Shown here one piece after another: positions 1 to 10,847 of a DNA stretch of 64,000 bases (positions within the stretch are counted from its first letter, which is position 1; each line of letters begins with the position of its first letter). The notes beneath the pieces are model-generated. The model searched no databases, had not been told where the DNA came from, and saw only the letters and a list, made by a program, of their open reading frames with translations. Both the position numbers and the translations under genes were made by a program. The stretch is from Ixodes scapularis (Eukaryota; Arthropoda; Arachnida; Ixodida; Ixodidae): the NCBI RefSeq assembly GCF_016920785.2, contig NW_024609835.1:21915108-21979107 (forward strand), in the 5' to 3' direction.

Positions 1-530
1 CACTTTATCCCAACTGCCACTTACCAGACCTGTACGTAACGCGTTATGAGTAACTCGTTACTTGTGCTTAGTTAATATGTGCAACGAAGTAGCACTCTAG
101 TTACTTTTTAATTGAAGGAACGAGTAACCATTTTTAGTTACTTCTTGAGGGGTACGGCTACATCATAAGTACACAACCTTGTTCGCACACCAGCTTACGC
201 CTGTACTTTGCACGACGAGAAATCGCTAGACAGGCCATAAACGATGCGGAGAAGGGACTTTAGTATAGTCATTGTTATTCCTCACCTAACGCCTTAAGAA
301 CGAGAAGAAATATTATCAACAACAAATATTGGAAGCGGACACGGCTTCAAAAAAACGAGAGTCGGAGTAACCAGAAACTAACGCGTAACCTTTGAGCTGA
401 GGAAAAGTTCTAATTTTTAATCGCAGTTAAGAGTAACATAACTAGCTATTTTTGAGTGACTAACAAGTAACGGGTTTTACTTACTTTATTTCAGTACCGT
501 GCACATGTTTGCTACTGACCTTTGGTCCAG
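1..530. other. Intron or upstream sequence of receptor gene A
   Basis: No coding segment is supported here. The stretch is rich in short AGTAAC and GTTAC words in both orientations (about 35-150 and 370-480), which resembles the end of a small inverted-repeat transposon, but I cannot pair two ends. It finishes with a CAG acceptor (528-530) in front of the first supported exon. Confidence 0.4.
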
Positions 531-814
531 GTCTCGAGCATGGAGTCAGTGCGGAAGTTGTACGACCGGATGGCCGCCATGGGGGGTGAGATACCCGTCC
601 CGGAAATCTACACGGCCAAGACAATGGAGCTCGTCCAGCAGCGCAAGGCAGTCATAGTCACCGATATGATGACCGGTCGCGTACAGTCGTCTCTCTTCTG
701 TCCGGTCTTGAGCGGCTTCTTCTACGTGGGCACGCAGATCCTCACCAGCCTGCGCTCCGTTTGGTATTTTCGCAATGGAATCGATCCTGCCGTCACCAGG
801 GAAATCGACAAGAG
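531..814 (+). CDS. Ionotropic receptor gene A, penultimate exon (S2 ligand-binding lobe)
   Basis: This exon encodes part of the second ligand-binding lobe of an IR channel, which would lie outside the cell between M3 and the last membrane helix. The frame is open over 94 codons. Near the middle is QQRKAVIVTDMMTGRVQ, followed by FCPVLSGFFYVG and a conserved IDP-x8-DKR ending, the usual S2 pattern of arthropod IRs. About three quarters of residues match the equivalent exon of gene B (19802-20085) by eye. The acceptor is CAG at 528-530 and the donor GTTAGT is at 815. The exon ends two bases into an Arg codon, which the first base at 5345 completes. Earlier exons of A lie outside the window. Confidence 0.85.
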
Positions 815-3113
815 GTTAGTCAACCTAAAACGTGCCATATTAACCTTCAAAAACATTTTCCTTGCACTCTCAGAAGTTTCTAAATGTACACTGCCCAACT
901 ATGTACGTGGGCGAACAAAAATCTGTCTTCCTTAGCCGATGATCCGGAAGGGCGGTATAACGCCCATCAATGAATGTGTAGTCTCCGAGGCAAAAATGCG
1001 TATTTCACTTTTGTACTTGAATCTGTGTTATCAATAATGAGCTGTGTACCAACCACCCTTCATTGACTGAACTTTTAAAGGACGACGAAAGGCTGTTGCT
1101 GGAGGTGCGTTGCTGTATACTATACTTACTCATATCTCTAGCAGCGCCTCAAGGCAGTGGCGCTTCCTGGCTCTTAGAAAAGCAATTTCCTGCGCATCCG
1201 CAATATCCAACACCGCCATGGGTAAATGCATTTGTTTATCAACAGTGCGCTTGTTGTAGCCCGCGTGCGCCTATTCCGTCGTACATGCCTCGGCTACTTA
1301 AAACAAATTACGTGACACTGAGCCTGGCGTATTTTATTCTCAGGTAAGACTCACTGCCACATCTCAGTCTAATTCTATGTAGAAGCATTCTTCCGGCCTC
1401 GACATTCGAATCAATTCCTTTGAGAATTGCACGAATTAACTGCCAGAGCGCTGTGCGAAGAAATTGAGGCGCAAGACATGTTCTTACTCTTGTTCTGCGA
1501 AGTACATGGCTCCTGTGTGGCACTATAAAGAACAAACATAATTGTCTTTATCACCCAAAAAACAAATTATTGTCTCCGAAAAATAGCGTTAAACCTCGCT
1601 CGCACAGAAATCAGGGTGTTTCGTGCATAAAACCTATAATCAATTTAGTCTCCTTTTTTTACACCGATCATGTGACCGCAATGGGAATGGGCAAATTACG
1701 CCCTTTCTATTGGATATTTGGATATTTCAGTGATTCTAGTAGTCCTAAAACAGGGAATGCCGCCCAGAGGGAAAACTTGGAGGAAAAAAGCGGGAAGCTA
1801 ATGTCTAACCAATTCTGCAGCAGCTGGAGCACCCCGGCGGTCGAATTGTGAAACGGAGGAAAGGGGACGAGATGCACGAGGTTGGAGCTGTGAATACTGT
1901 AGAGAACTCCCGCACGAGTGTTAACTAGCTTTAGTTTTGAAACACTAATCATGTGTACCCCCTTTCATCAGTCTAATTCCAAGCTATGTGGGAAATGCGA
2001 TTTTCGCTGAGGAATAGAATGGACGCCATATTTTGTTTTTTGTATGGAAGCCATTTGCTTAGTAGGGTGGAATATTTATTGGGTATCGCATTATCAAATC
2101 TAATAGAACTAAAGGCTAGTTCCCACAGTTCCCACAGCAGCGTTTTCTTACGTTACAACAATATCCCTGAACTGGCAGCCACGCTTAATAAAAAGCACAG
2201 ATGTACCAGTAACTTTTAGGTGAGCTTTTGTTATTACTGTAATGTAAGAAAACATAAAATGTGCATTAAGTCTAAACTAAAGTCACTGATACTGGGAAAC
2301 TGGCACCAATCCCGGAGAGGAGCTCGCTAGTGGTGCTTCTATTTTCCTCACTACGGTCAGTGCACGTGCTAACCACGCGGTTATGTTTCAACTTTCATAG
2401 AGCATAGAGGCTTGGCATTGATCCTGATTGCACCAGCAGAAGAAATTGAAGTATCATCAATCTGGGTTGTGAAACCATTCCACCATGAGGCGATACCAAC
2501 ACTTCTTGCCGCGAATTGCCTTCCGTGCGTGATAGCCGCACACAAACATACAGACGACCAAAATCTTGCAAGGCGATTGGCTAATCGGTGTTCGTTGCCA
2601 TGAAAATCGTCATTTCGGTCCATTCAAATAGTCGTAGCTTTGAGAGGGTCATTTTAAATCAGTCGCACCAAGATTGCCATGGGGCATCATCATTCGGAAG
2701 GCGTTCATCGCCAATATAAGCGTTTTTGGCACTCTGTACGCCATAAACTTATCAATCATGCCAATCTCCAGGTATCTCCTACCATGATATTGTTCCTATT
2801 GCGTAACTGAAGAAAAGAAATATATTTTCCAATGTTTCGAGGCACCCACACCGCATCTGGAGGCAGTGCGATGAACGCTTGTTTCGCCGGTGTGTGGATA
2901 CAAAAATCTCGGTATACAAGAAATGTATCTGAATAGCTACATTTCCCCATCGAATTCAGACTGACTCACCGGGAATGGACAGGCTAAGGAGAAATTGTTC
3001 ATTTCATGAACCAAAATGGCAGCCATATGAGGAGCTTGGCGCTACTTTTCCAGGATCCAGTAACCTTAGAGTGAACCAGACTTTAAACCTAATAGGTACT
3101 TGTCTTTTTTGTA

Positions 3114-3153
3114 ATCCTGTGGGTTTCTGAAACCCTGTTACCCCTGCTGCGTG
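3114..3153 (+). pseudogene. Relic of a receptor last-exon start
   Basis: About 40 bases repeat the opening of the last exon at 5346-5385 with a few changes. The translation begins ILWVSETLLPLLR, against ILWVFESPFPLLR in gene A. The preceding bases are GTA rather than CAG, so there is no matching acceptor. Similarity stops after the Arg codon. It looks like a fragment left by an older exon duplication inside this intron. Chance similarity over 40 bases is unlikely but not excluded. Confidence 0.55.
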
Positions 3154-3675
3154 TCTAAGAATTCTTTCCTATAGACATTTGCAAGAGAGGCTCCAAAAAA
3201 CGAGCTTCTATTTTTGGACAACTACGGCGCCCCCTGATGTCCGGCGTGTTTCCCCCATCTTGGGGTGGGGAAATCAATCAGTAACCCAAAAAGCCCAACG
3301 CAGGTGCCTCACCGTGACCTCAATTAATGTTTCTTTCAGGCTCCCAGTATAACTTTTTTCGCCATTGGCCGGTTGAGTTGTGCTACTGATTTTTATTTCA
3401 CTTTTTCACATTTTTGTGGTCGCAGTCAAAGCCTAGATATGTTTAATAAGCCGTGTTTATTATCGTTAGTCAAGAATCCCTAGCGTTTGAATATTGCTCG
3501 GATTGTGAAATGGTACTCTCACACGTATAAAACTATAACCTTTTCGCACACTCGTGATCGGTTGAGTCATTTACAAGCAGTGCGTTTGCTATGGCTACAC
3601 AATGTGCGACTACAGTGACCCTTTCGTGCAGCACGTACATGCTCCTACCGGGGACGGATTTATAAATCAGGTTTT

Positions 3676-3677
<2 letters not shown>

Positions 3678-3706
<29 letters not shown>
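3678..3706 (+). repeat. Homopolymer G tract
   Basis: An uninterrupted run of 29 G in the intron of gene A. Comparable C tracts occur near 5756, 19384, 25870 and 48881. Such runs can form quadruplexes and are prone to length errors in assembly. Confidence 0.95.
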
Positions 3707-4182
3707 TCTGCATGCAGAGGGGTGGCATTAGGGGAGACGCCTTGCCTATATAAATTTTATTGACCTAATCAGTGCCATGTCACCAAAACTAACCATTTCT
3801 TTCTAAAGAAAGTTAATGTAAACCGTTTTTCCCATAAGAAAAAACGTTGACCTTAACGGGACACTGCAAAGAAAAAAAAAAGCTTTCTTTTAATTGAACT
3901 AGATGGGACACGTAATTTTTACAATATTATTTCCACAAAAACTTATGTTGTTTGCGCAATATTCACACCGTTAGACTCAACTTAGGTTCAGAAGATGGAG
4001 GTCGAAGCCCGCTGATCCCCGCCCCGTGCTTACCAGGTGCTTACCTCTCTCATTGGCTGGAGACATGATTGACGTGTGAGAGGTTGGGTCTAAATTTATA
4101 TCTCCGTGCCGTAATATCAATTCATTCGGCTATATTTTTTATGTTTGTGAAGCAAATAATCAAGATAGAGTCAGTATTGTTT

Positions 4183-4554
4183 TCAAAGAAATCCCGACAT
4201 TGCTTCTCCCGCTTTGGTTTGCAACGTTAACAAAAGTGCCGCCGTCCGCGGAGTGCTGAACGAGCGAAGCTCGTTCAGCTTGTCAATATTTATGAGTGCG
4301 GCCGCCTTTGAGTTCACAGGGCTGTTTAGAGGAAGATATTCTAAACCGACGTAGTTTGCTTCAAACAACTGCCGCAAGTACATGCCTTCGGAAGCGCTGT
4401 AAGATGCTTGCTTTCTTGGCGGAACTGGACTAAGCCTGGCGTCGAGATCAACTATTTTGATCGATCTGGGTTGGCTTCTTTCTTTGCGCTTGCTGATACT
4501 GAACAAAGTTGTTGTTCCCGTAAACGCGGCCCCCATGCTCTGTGAATTGTGCAA
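4183..4554 (-). other. Unrecognised minus-strand ORF, 123 codons
   Basis: The ORF opens at a Met codon at 4552-4554 and has a mixed composition without low-complexity runs, so it could be an exon or transposon fragment. I recognise no domain, and no clear splice borders or companion exons are visible. It lies just left of the A-B/C-D duplicated block and has no counterpart near 50 kb, so it could also be a chance ORF. Confidence 0.2.
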
Positions 4555-5344
4555 CCGTCATGATTGCGACCATGGTTTCCATACTGAAAAGATTCCTACA
4601 CAGGAAAGAATTTGCGAGCCTTTTGGTTGGAAACAGTCGGGTGTTTGGATATTATAAAGTTTGTCTACGTATGTTTCCGTCATTTCGCCGGGAAAGGCAA
4701 GTAGCTCTCGAAATTTGCGTGCACCCTGGCCTACCAAAGAAAATGTTTTTACACCGGCACGCTGGCCGGTTTAGCATCGCGACACGCGACCGGAGCGTCA
4801 ATACAACCAAGAGCACCACTTGGCAGGAAAATAAGTTCTCAGCGTGGAGACTGCAAAGACCATACCGATTCCAACCTCCGGTGTCACGTTTGTTGGACGA
4901 GTGCGGACGATCCGAGTCACCGCAGTCAGAACAAAGCAGGGAGCGTGACTCGTAACATTGCAGTTGGGCGAAGCCAAACGCAGAGCGGCGACTAAAGCCA
5001 CGCTCACACCTCTAATACATTATACAAAAGACAGTTTATAGGCTCTGTCTTAAGCATTTCTTGTATGACAGTCACAATGGTCATACAAACACTGTCTGAT
5101 GACATCTTTGAAGCGCACATATAAGCATGGGAAACAAACATGATTCGAAAATGCTTGAGTGCTGTCCACAGAGTATTCTGTCATCGTGTCAAGAGCAAAC
5201 ACCGTGTTTCTTGCGTGATATGTGAGGAGTCTGAGGGCGGCTTTACGTTGTTTCTAACGTCCGTTTGGGTGCACCATAAGACGAAAAGCAGTGCGTTACT
5301 GTGGTATGCATATTTTACCGCGTCCTCTCATGTTGGTCATGCAG

Positions 5345-5612
5345 GATCCTGTGGGTCTTCGAAAGCCCGTTTCCCCTGCTGCGCTACCACGAGCTCTTCC
5401 CCAAGGGGTCCACCTGCTTCCTGGACACGTACAAGCAGGACCGCAGCAGCTCTTTCCATCCTCTCAGTTTCCGGGACATGCGAGCCGTCTTCATCCTGAC
5501 CGGCTTCCTGTTCGCGCTGGCCTTTGTGTTCCTCTTTATCGAGCTGGTCGTTTTCGGGCTTTACCGCTGCGCCGACTGCATTGCGGGAGAGGCGCACGCT
5601 TACCCACGCTGA
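5345..5612 (+). CDS. Ionotropic receptor gene A, last exon (final membrane helix)
   Basis: The exon starts after TGCAG at 5340-5344, completes the split Arg codon and reads to TGA at 5610-5612. It opens with ILWVFESPFPLLRYHELF, the end of the S2 lobe, followed by Cys/Lys/Asp-rich sequence. Next comes DMRAVF and one hydrophobic helix (VFILTGFLFALAFVFLFIEL), which matches the last transmembrane segment of ionotropic glutamate-type channels. A short tail with two cysteines (YRCADC) follows. About 83 percent of residues match the gene C exon at 50999-51266, and fewer match gene B. The exon is strongly GC-rich against its flanks. Confidence 0.88.
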
Positions 5613-6244
5613 GGTTAAGAGCGCTTTGATTCACAGCTCTCTTTTTGCAAGACATACGAAGTTAAAATGAAAACTACATGCCACGCAGCTTTGCAACTTC
5701 AAACTTCAAAAAATGTTTGACAGACGAGCGGCGTATTTTTCGTACTCCCCCACCCCCCCCCCCCCCCCCCCCATGCACACACAGACTCTCACATACCCAC
5801 ACCGCGGAAATTCTACTACGAAGAAGATTGCATTAGGTGGCTTCTTTACCTAGATTACTGCTATTAGTTTTATTACTGCAATAATATCAGCATTGTTTGT
5901 GTAGATAGTGTTTTGCATACACCACAGAACTCTTTGTGGCGCAGGTCCGTATATTGTCGAAGTCGCAAAACTCTTAATATAAATCCTCATACCACATATC
6001 CCTAACAACTTAAAGCCCTGAACTCTACCATAAGCGCGGATATCGCTGGTGGTGATAAAAATTCAAAGGTAGAAAGCGACAGAATGGCGGAGAAGCAATG
6101 CAGACGATGCGTTGATTTTTGTCGAGTGCATGCCAACGTAGCTGTTTCTTTCTTTGTAGAATACTTGACGACGATGATTACAAGCAGAACGAAACTGAAC
6201 ATGTACCAACTTTGTATGAAATATTTTGCGGCTCCTTCGCATTT

Positions 6245-6250
6245 AATAAA
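6245..6250 (+). promoter_or_regulatory. Candidate polyadenylation signal of gene A
   Basis: AATAAA about 630 bases after the stop of gene A. The same hexamer and its surroundings are kept in the duplicated block at 52270-52275, which supports a real 3' end. No transcript evidence is available, and AT-rich DNA gives AATAAA often by chance. Confidence 0.4.
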
Positions 6251-6817
6251 GCCTCCCAGCGACTTGAGCCCACTGAGGTCACATATGTTCCTGTGTTCCG
6301 CTTTTCCGATACCGCCGAAACACGTGCTTTGAGACAGCATACATTTTGCTTTAGACTTAGATCTCTGTCATATCATATATCCTCCGAGTAATTGCATTGG
6401 TAGATGCAAAGCTGCAGAATCAAAGGGAGATAATCTGGCAGCGCACAAATTCTCGAATTGTTTTATGCCTTAGGCTTATATAATCTATATGAAGTCTCAT
6501 ATATTTATTGTTCGAATCATATATAATTGTCGGCTTTTATTAGGCATGTGACCAAGTAATCGCTGCAATATGTGAAAAGGATCTAACAAAGGACGAGATA
6601 GAAAAAACGGTTGAACTCCAACGTCAAATCTGCCCATGGACTCTGAGAATGTGAAGGGATATGCTCATATTCTCTACGCAGATTGCGTTTCCGACACAAA
6701 CTGAATTTGGGTTTGCGTCATTCACTGAATGTGATTTGTAGAATACGGTTTTTGGTAAAAGCATCTGCTCAACAGAAGATTCAACGAGAAGGCATATTGA
6801 ACAACGATTTATTTCCA

Positions 6818-6867
6818 TGATGTGAAGGCTCTGCAAAACTTCAATGTTTTGCAGAGCCTTCACATCA
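6818..6867. repeat. Perfect 22-bp inverted repeat, 6-base loop
   Basis: Bases 6818-6839 and 6846-6867 are exact reverse complements around the loop TTCAAT. The equivalent part of the second copy (near 53880) has no such palindrome, so it formed after the duplication or was lost there. Template-switch mutation is a natural explanation. A miRNA-like hairpin is possible, but a perfect stem with a very short loop is atypical. Confidence 0.9.
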
Positions 6868-6869
6868 AC

Positions 6870-8089
6870 CTTACGCTTGATTTTATTTAACGTTCTGGAT
6901 TTCTATCATAGAACCAGCATTTCTAAGAAGGATTAATCAGGCAGAAAATGTTTCAACGCCCAGCGTAAAAATTATTTGACTATTTGACACGTCCGGTCTC
7001 GAAGACGTGATAATAAAATTTATGTAATTTTGACACTCTTTGTCAAATCGTTACGTACAGACAAAAGATAAAGGTATGTACAGCTAGCCCTTTTTGTGGG
7101 TTCAAAATTTCACGTCAACGTGCCTGCTGAAATGACTTGCAAGAGCGCAGCTTCGCCGTCGTGCGATGTAAGTGCCACGTCCGAAAGGACTCGTTCGGCA
7201 GTCGAGCACACTGGTATGCGCTCGCTGCATGAGACATATCCAGCGTTAAGTGGGATCGAAGCTTCTTAGGCATGAGACACAGAAACACGTGACTCCGTCA
7301 ACACAACAATACCCAGAATACCGTCCACAATCAAACAGTGTAAACTGCTATCAATGGCGGTTACATTTACATGGGGCGTAAAAATAATTCAAATATTATT
7401 TTGAAGAAATACGTCATAATAACGGATTCCTTATCCCGACGGGGGCGTCAAGTTATTTAATGACAACTGTTTTCACCGGAAAAAAGACAGCTTGATCTTA
7501 AGGAAGAAACGTAGACAGAAAGTATGAGAGATGAGACGAGACGGCTGACTACCAACGCGCTTTAGTGAAACTTCGTCTTCCCTAAGTTCAGGCTGTTTTC
7601 TTTTTTTTTTTTTTTTCAAGTATGTACCAACAAGTTCAACACATCGCGGTAACTGTTCTCAATTTAAGAAAACTGATATCACAAAGGTCAAAATAATTTC
7701 GAAGATTTTTTTTTATGTTGTTTTTGCTGTAATTTTCACATTGAACGTTGAAATAGCCGCTGCCTTATAATTACTCCATCGCGCGAAAATACGGCTTGAA
7801 TTAGTGATAAAGCCCCAACAACTTACCTCATCCAAATGTGAGTAATGAAATGAGTCGCGAATAATTCATTCTCAGCGTTGTGACACTCTGTCGCGTTTTA
7901 AATATAAACTCTTCTATGTTTTCAAGAAATCCAGTACAGTATGCAAGTAAAAAGAAATCAATATATTCTCCTTGGGTTTAAGACAGCGTAATTAATGATT
8001 CCGGGTTGAAAACGACTTCCTTTCCCCCTTAAGAGTTGGTACGACCTAATTGCTGTAAGCCATCTATCTCTTAAAAGTTTTCCAAAGGT
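6870..8089. other. Intergenic spacer between genes A and B
   Basis: No gene is supported. Most of this stretch aligns with 53930-57160 apart from insertions in that copy. The shared sequence has no long ORF, so its similarity reflects recent duplication and is not evidence of coding. Confidence 0.6.
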
Positions 8090-8446
8090 CATTTCCAAAG
8101 AGGGAGACTTACTTCCGATTTTCAAACGAAGTCAGCAACAAGTAATCTAATGCACGTCTGTGTTCGAGCATGTTTCTGGAAACGATTGAATCGTGATTCA
8201 GATGGAAATCGTGTCAATTCCTTGAACTCGTTCATCTGATGAGGAAAATAGAAGATGTTTTCAGAACAATTAGAACCTACACGCTATGCCGGCGTTCAAG
8301 AAAAAAAAAAGCAGCAGTCTGTGTTAAATCTTTTCAAACGAGATTGATTTTTGTGGCAATCTTGCTTAAAAGCAGCGTACTTCCGTCAAGTTGAACGATT
8401 CGTTCACGTTGCCGCCAAGGTCCACTGACTTGCGGTCATTTTGAAC
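8090..8446 (+). promoter_or_regulatory. Promoter/5' leader block of gene B (one of three copies)
   Basis: The stretch just upstream of the first coding exon is repeated before the exons at 45513 and 57539. Words kept in all three include TTTCAAACGAAG, CTAATGCACGTCTG, CTGGAAACGATT, and GATTCAGATGGAAA or a close form; AGCAGCG and ACTTCCGTCA lie nearer the start. An in-frame TGA at 8426-8428 precedes the start codon, so the ATG at 8447 is the first usable one in this frame. The block should contain the core promoter and 5' UTR. Individual transcription-factor sites cannot be assigned. Confidence 0.55.
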
Positions 8447-8473
8447 ATGCACCTGAAGGTTGCAGGGGTCCCG
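8447..8473 (+). CDS. IR gene B exon 1 (start, 9 codons)
   Basis: The exon encodes MHLKVAGVP and runs directly into the donor GTAAGC at 8474. The start has A at -3, a good initiation context. The same nine codons, with only Tyr or His variation at residue 2, open copies C (45513) and D (57539), all followed by GTAAG. LKVAGVP matches the first beta strand of the IR S1 lobe, and exon 2 continues with YPPYV as expected. No hydrophobic signal peptide precedes it. Confidence 0.75.
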
Positions 8474-10785
8474 GTAAGCTTATTAAATTCATTCCGAGGC
8501 AAAATTATATAGGCATATCTTTTTTTGCAGCGGATTATTAGAGTAGCGGGAATGTCAATTGCAAACAACCATAACACAAAGTTTTGCTTTCTAATAGTTC
8601 CCGACTTTAGTAGCAGGAGTATCGGATATTAACATCAATGATATCTGTCTAGCTGTATGCTATTTCACAATAGAGTGGGAGAATCAATCTCTGCTAATTA
8701 TTGAACGAGGCCAACCAATCAGAAGATCAGTCGATGCAACGCTGCAGTAACCACGCAGTTTACAGGGTAAAATGACACTCGCACCTTTTGCCATCTAGAG
8801 TGCGTGTTCATTTTGGTGTGACACCGCCCGCTTTTCTCATCGGTTGAACTGCACCAAGTAATAGCACTTCTTTTTGCTTTGCGGATACCGCAGAACAGTA
8901 TACACGAGGGAACTTCACAGTCGCTAACAAATTAAGAAATGCAGGGTGTGCCCCGTGTATCCTATGATCACCCCGGAGTCATATATATTACTCCATAAAG
9001 CGATAAACGATTCCAAAGAATGATTAAGTAAGACGAGAGGAAAACGAGCCCCATCCGGTGTTTCTCCAGGTTTCGCAGCTATGCAAGTTTGTAGCTTTAA
9101 GCAGCGATAGCTTAAAACGCGGGATGTGGCTTGCTACTTTCTTGCTTTGCCATTCGTTCTTCGCCGTTTTCATCACCTAAGTTTGCTACCATACAGGCTG
9201 GAAGATAATAATAAGATGTTCGAGACTGGCAACGCCCTTTGATTCTGAGGTCATTGGTGTGCGTAGTAGGATACCATTAAAACTTCTTGTCTTTGAGAAA
9301 TGGAACGGGGATGGCAATCAAGAGGTCGGGGTTTATACTTTTCTTATATCTTAACTATTATTTTAATTACCTACAGCTGATTAATGCTCACATGGGATAT
9401 TTGTAACTTAAACATCTTGGACGGAAATCTATCCGGTTGGGTTGAACTATAAAAGTGAAAGAAACTACTAAAAACAAAATCCTCGAAAAAGTGTCCCAAC
9501 GTTTCGATATTTGTTTTGGGGGCGCGAATTGCCCAAAATCTAGATAAAAAGAAGACGAGCGCAAGGCGCGAACTCACGCGAGAATAAAATGAAAGAAGCA
9601 CGGCCAACGATCCCGTTAGGTTCGTGGAGAATCTGTTGAATCGATAGATTTAATCAATGTAAATAGTGTAAATAAATATGTAGGACCTAATTGTGGTCGC
9701 TACAGTTTTTTTTAATCCTATATACTACATGTCGGGAAATTCTGAATATCCTTAGCATGGACAATAGGGCTGGGCAAACGGTTATTCTACCGATTAATCG
9801 ATTAATTTTTTCATCGCGATTAATTTTTTAATAGGTTAGCCGGTTAAATCTGGACTAAAAAAAGAAAGTAAACTCAAACGCTTTCATCACATAGGCATGG
9901 ACGAGTTCACCTGTATTAAGGGGGAATCTTTAAGTGTAACTTTTACCTACAGTAAACTGGTTGGACGAGATTTGTAACTACAAACAACTGCAGAAGGTTA
10001 TACGTGACCCGGCCACTTTATCGCAGTGCGAGTGTTCGTTAAGCGCAGCAGACACTGCTGTGAACCATTAAAGGCGGTCTCTCTTGCGGGAGAGTATCAA
10101 CGAACCTGTTTGCATCTACAGGTGACGTAATATTATTATCACGAATGACAATTGATGAGGCGACGAATGACTGACGGAAACTAAACGTTTCATGGGGCGA
10201 TCGTGTGCCCAAAACAAAACAGGAAAAGGCTAGCGTCGTAGGCGTCGATGGAGGCGTAACAGCAGGATCAAAAGCGGGGGGGCGAGACTGACCGCGGCTC
10301 GCCACGCGGAGTCCCTTGTGTACACGCGTGGGCTTTTGAAACAATCGGCGTAGAAGGTTCGGCGCGTAAAACATTCGGACGGCGAACAAGCAACAGGATC
10401 CTCAAATTCACTCAAATGCGGCACCTACAGAAGCAACAAAAAAGGTGCCTCCGCGGCCAGGCATCGCACTTCGGCCCTTCCTGTGGGAGCCAAGCACGAT
10501 ACCCAATAGACCACAAACGCTTTTTTTTTGCTTCGGTTACGGACGCGTTTGTTTAGAGACGCGTGTGGCAATATGATACTGAGTGTCTTTGGGCACATTG
10601 AGGTTCATTCAGAATCAAAACTGTGCATTGCGCCGTTTATCGCATGTTCAGCAAAAAAAAAAAAAAAAAAATGTACTTCTAATTTTAGAAAAAAAAAAAA
10701 AGAAAAAAAATATATATAAGAAAAGCGGTCCCCGCTTGAAACGTTGGTGAAGTAAAGGCCTTTCCTGCAACTCCCCAACTTTCGT

Positions 10786-10847
<62 letters not shown>

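Larger units (their letters stand above)
815..5344 (+). other. Last intron of receptor gene A
   Basis: A 4.5-kb AT-rich intron. It holds a decayed copy of the last exon's start (3114-3153), a long G tract (3678-3706), an unrecognised minus-strand ORF (4183-4554) and the left end of the A-B/C-D duplicated block (from about 4950). Between 1060 and 3100 only short unconnected ORFs occur, and I support none of them as genes. Confidence 0.6.
4950..8670 (+). repeat. Segmental duplication, copy 1 (3' end of A to 5' end of B)
   Basis: This block aligns along most of its length with sequence from about 50605 to the end of the window. Shared landmarks include the lead-in at 4950/50605, the last exons (5345/50999), the AATAAA region (6245/52270), the stretches at 6600/53660 and 7090/56200, and the first coding exons (8447/57539). 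Several kilobases of extra sequence in the second copy are later insertions. One event therefore copied a whole intergenic unit: a gene end plus the next gene's promoter and start. Confidence 0.85.

Noticed and set aside
9768..9850. hAT-type element end in intron 1 of gene B
   Set aside because: The GGGCTGGGC start and AT palindromes look right, but no opposite end or target duplication was found.
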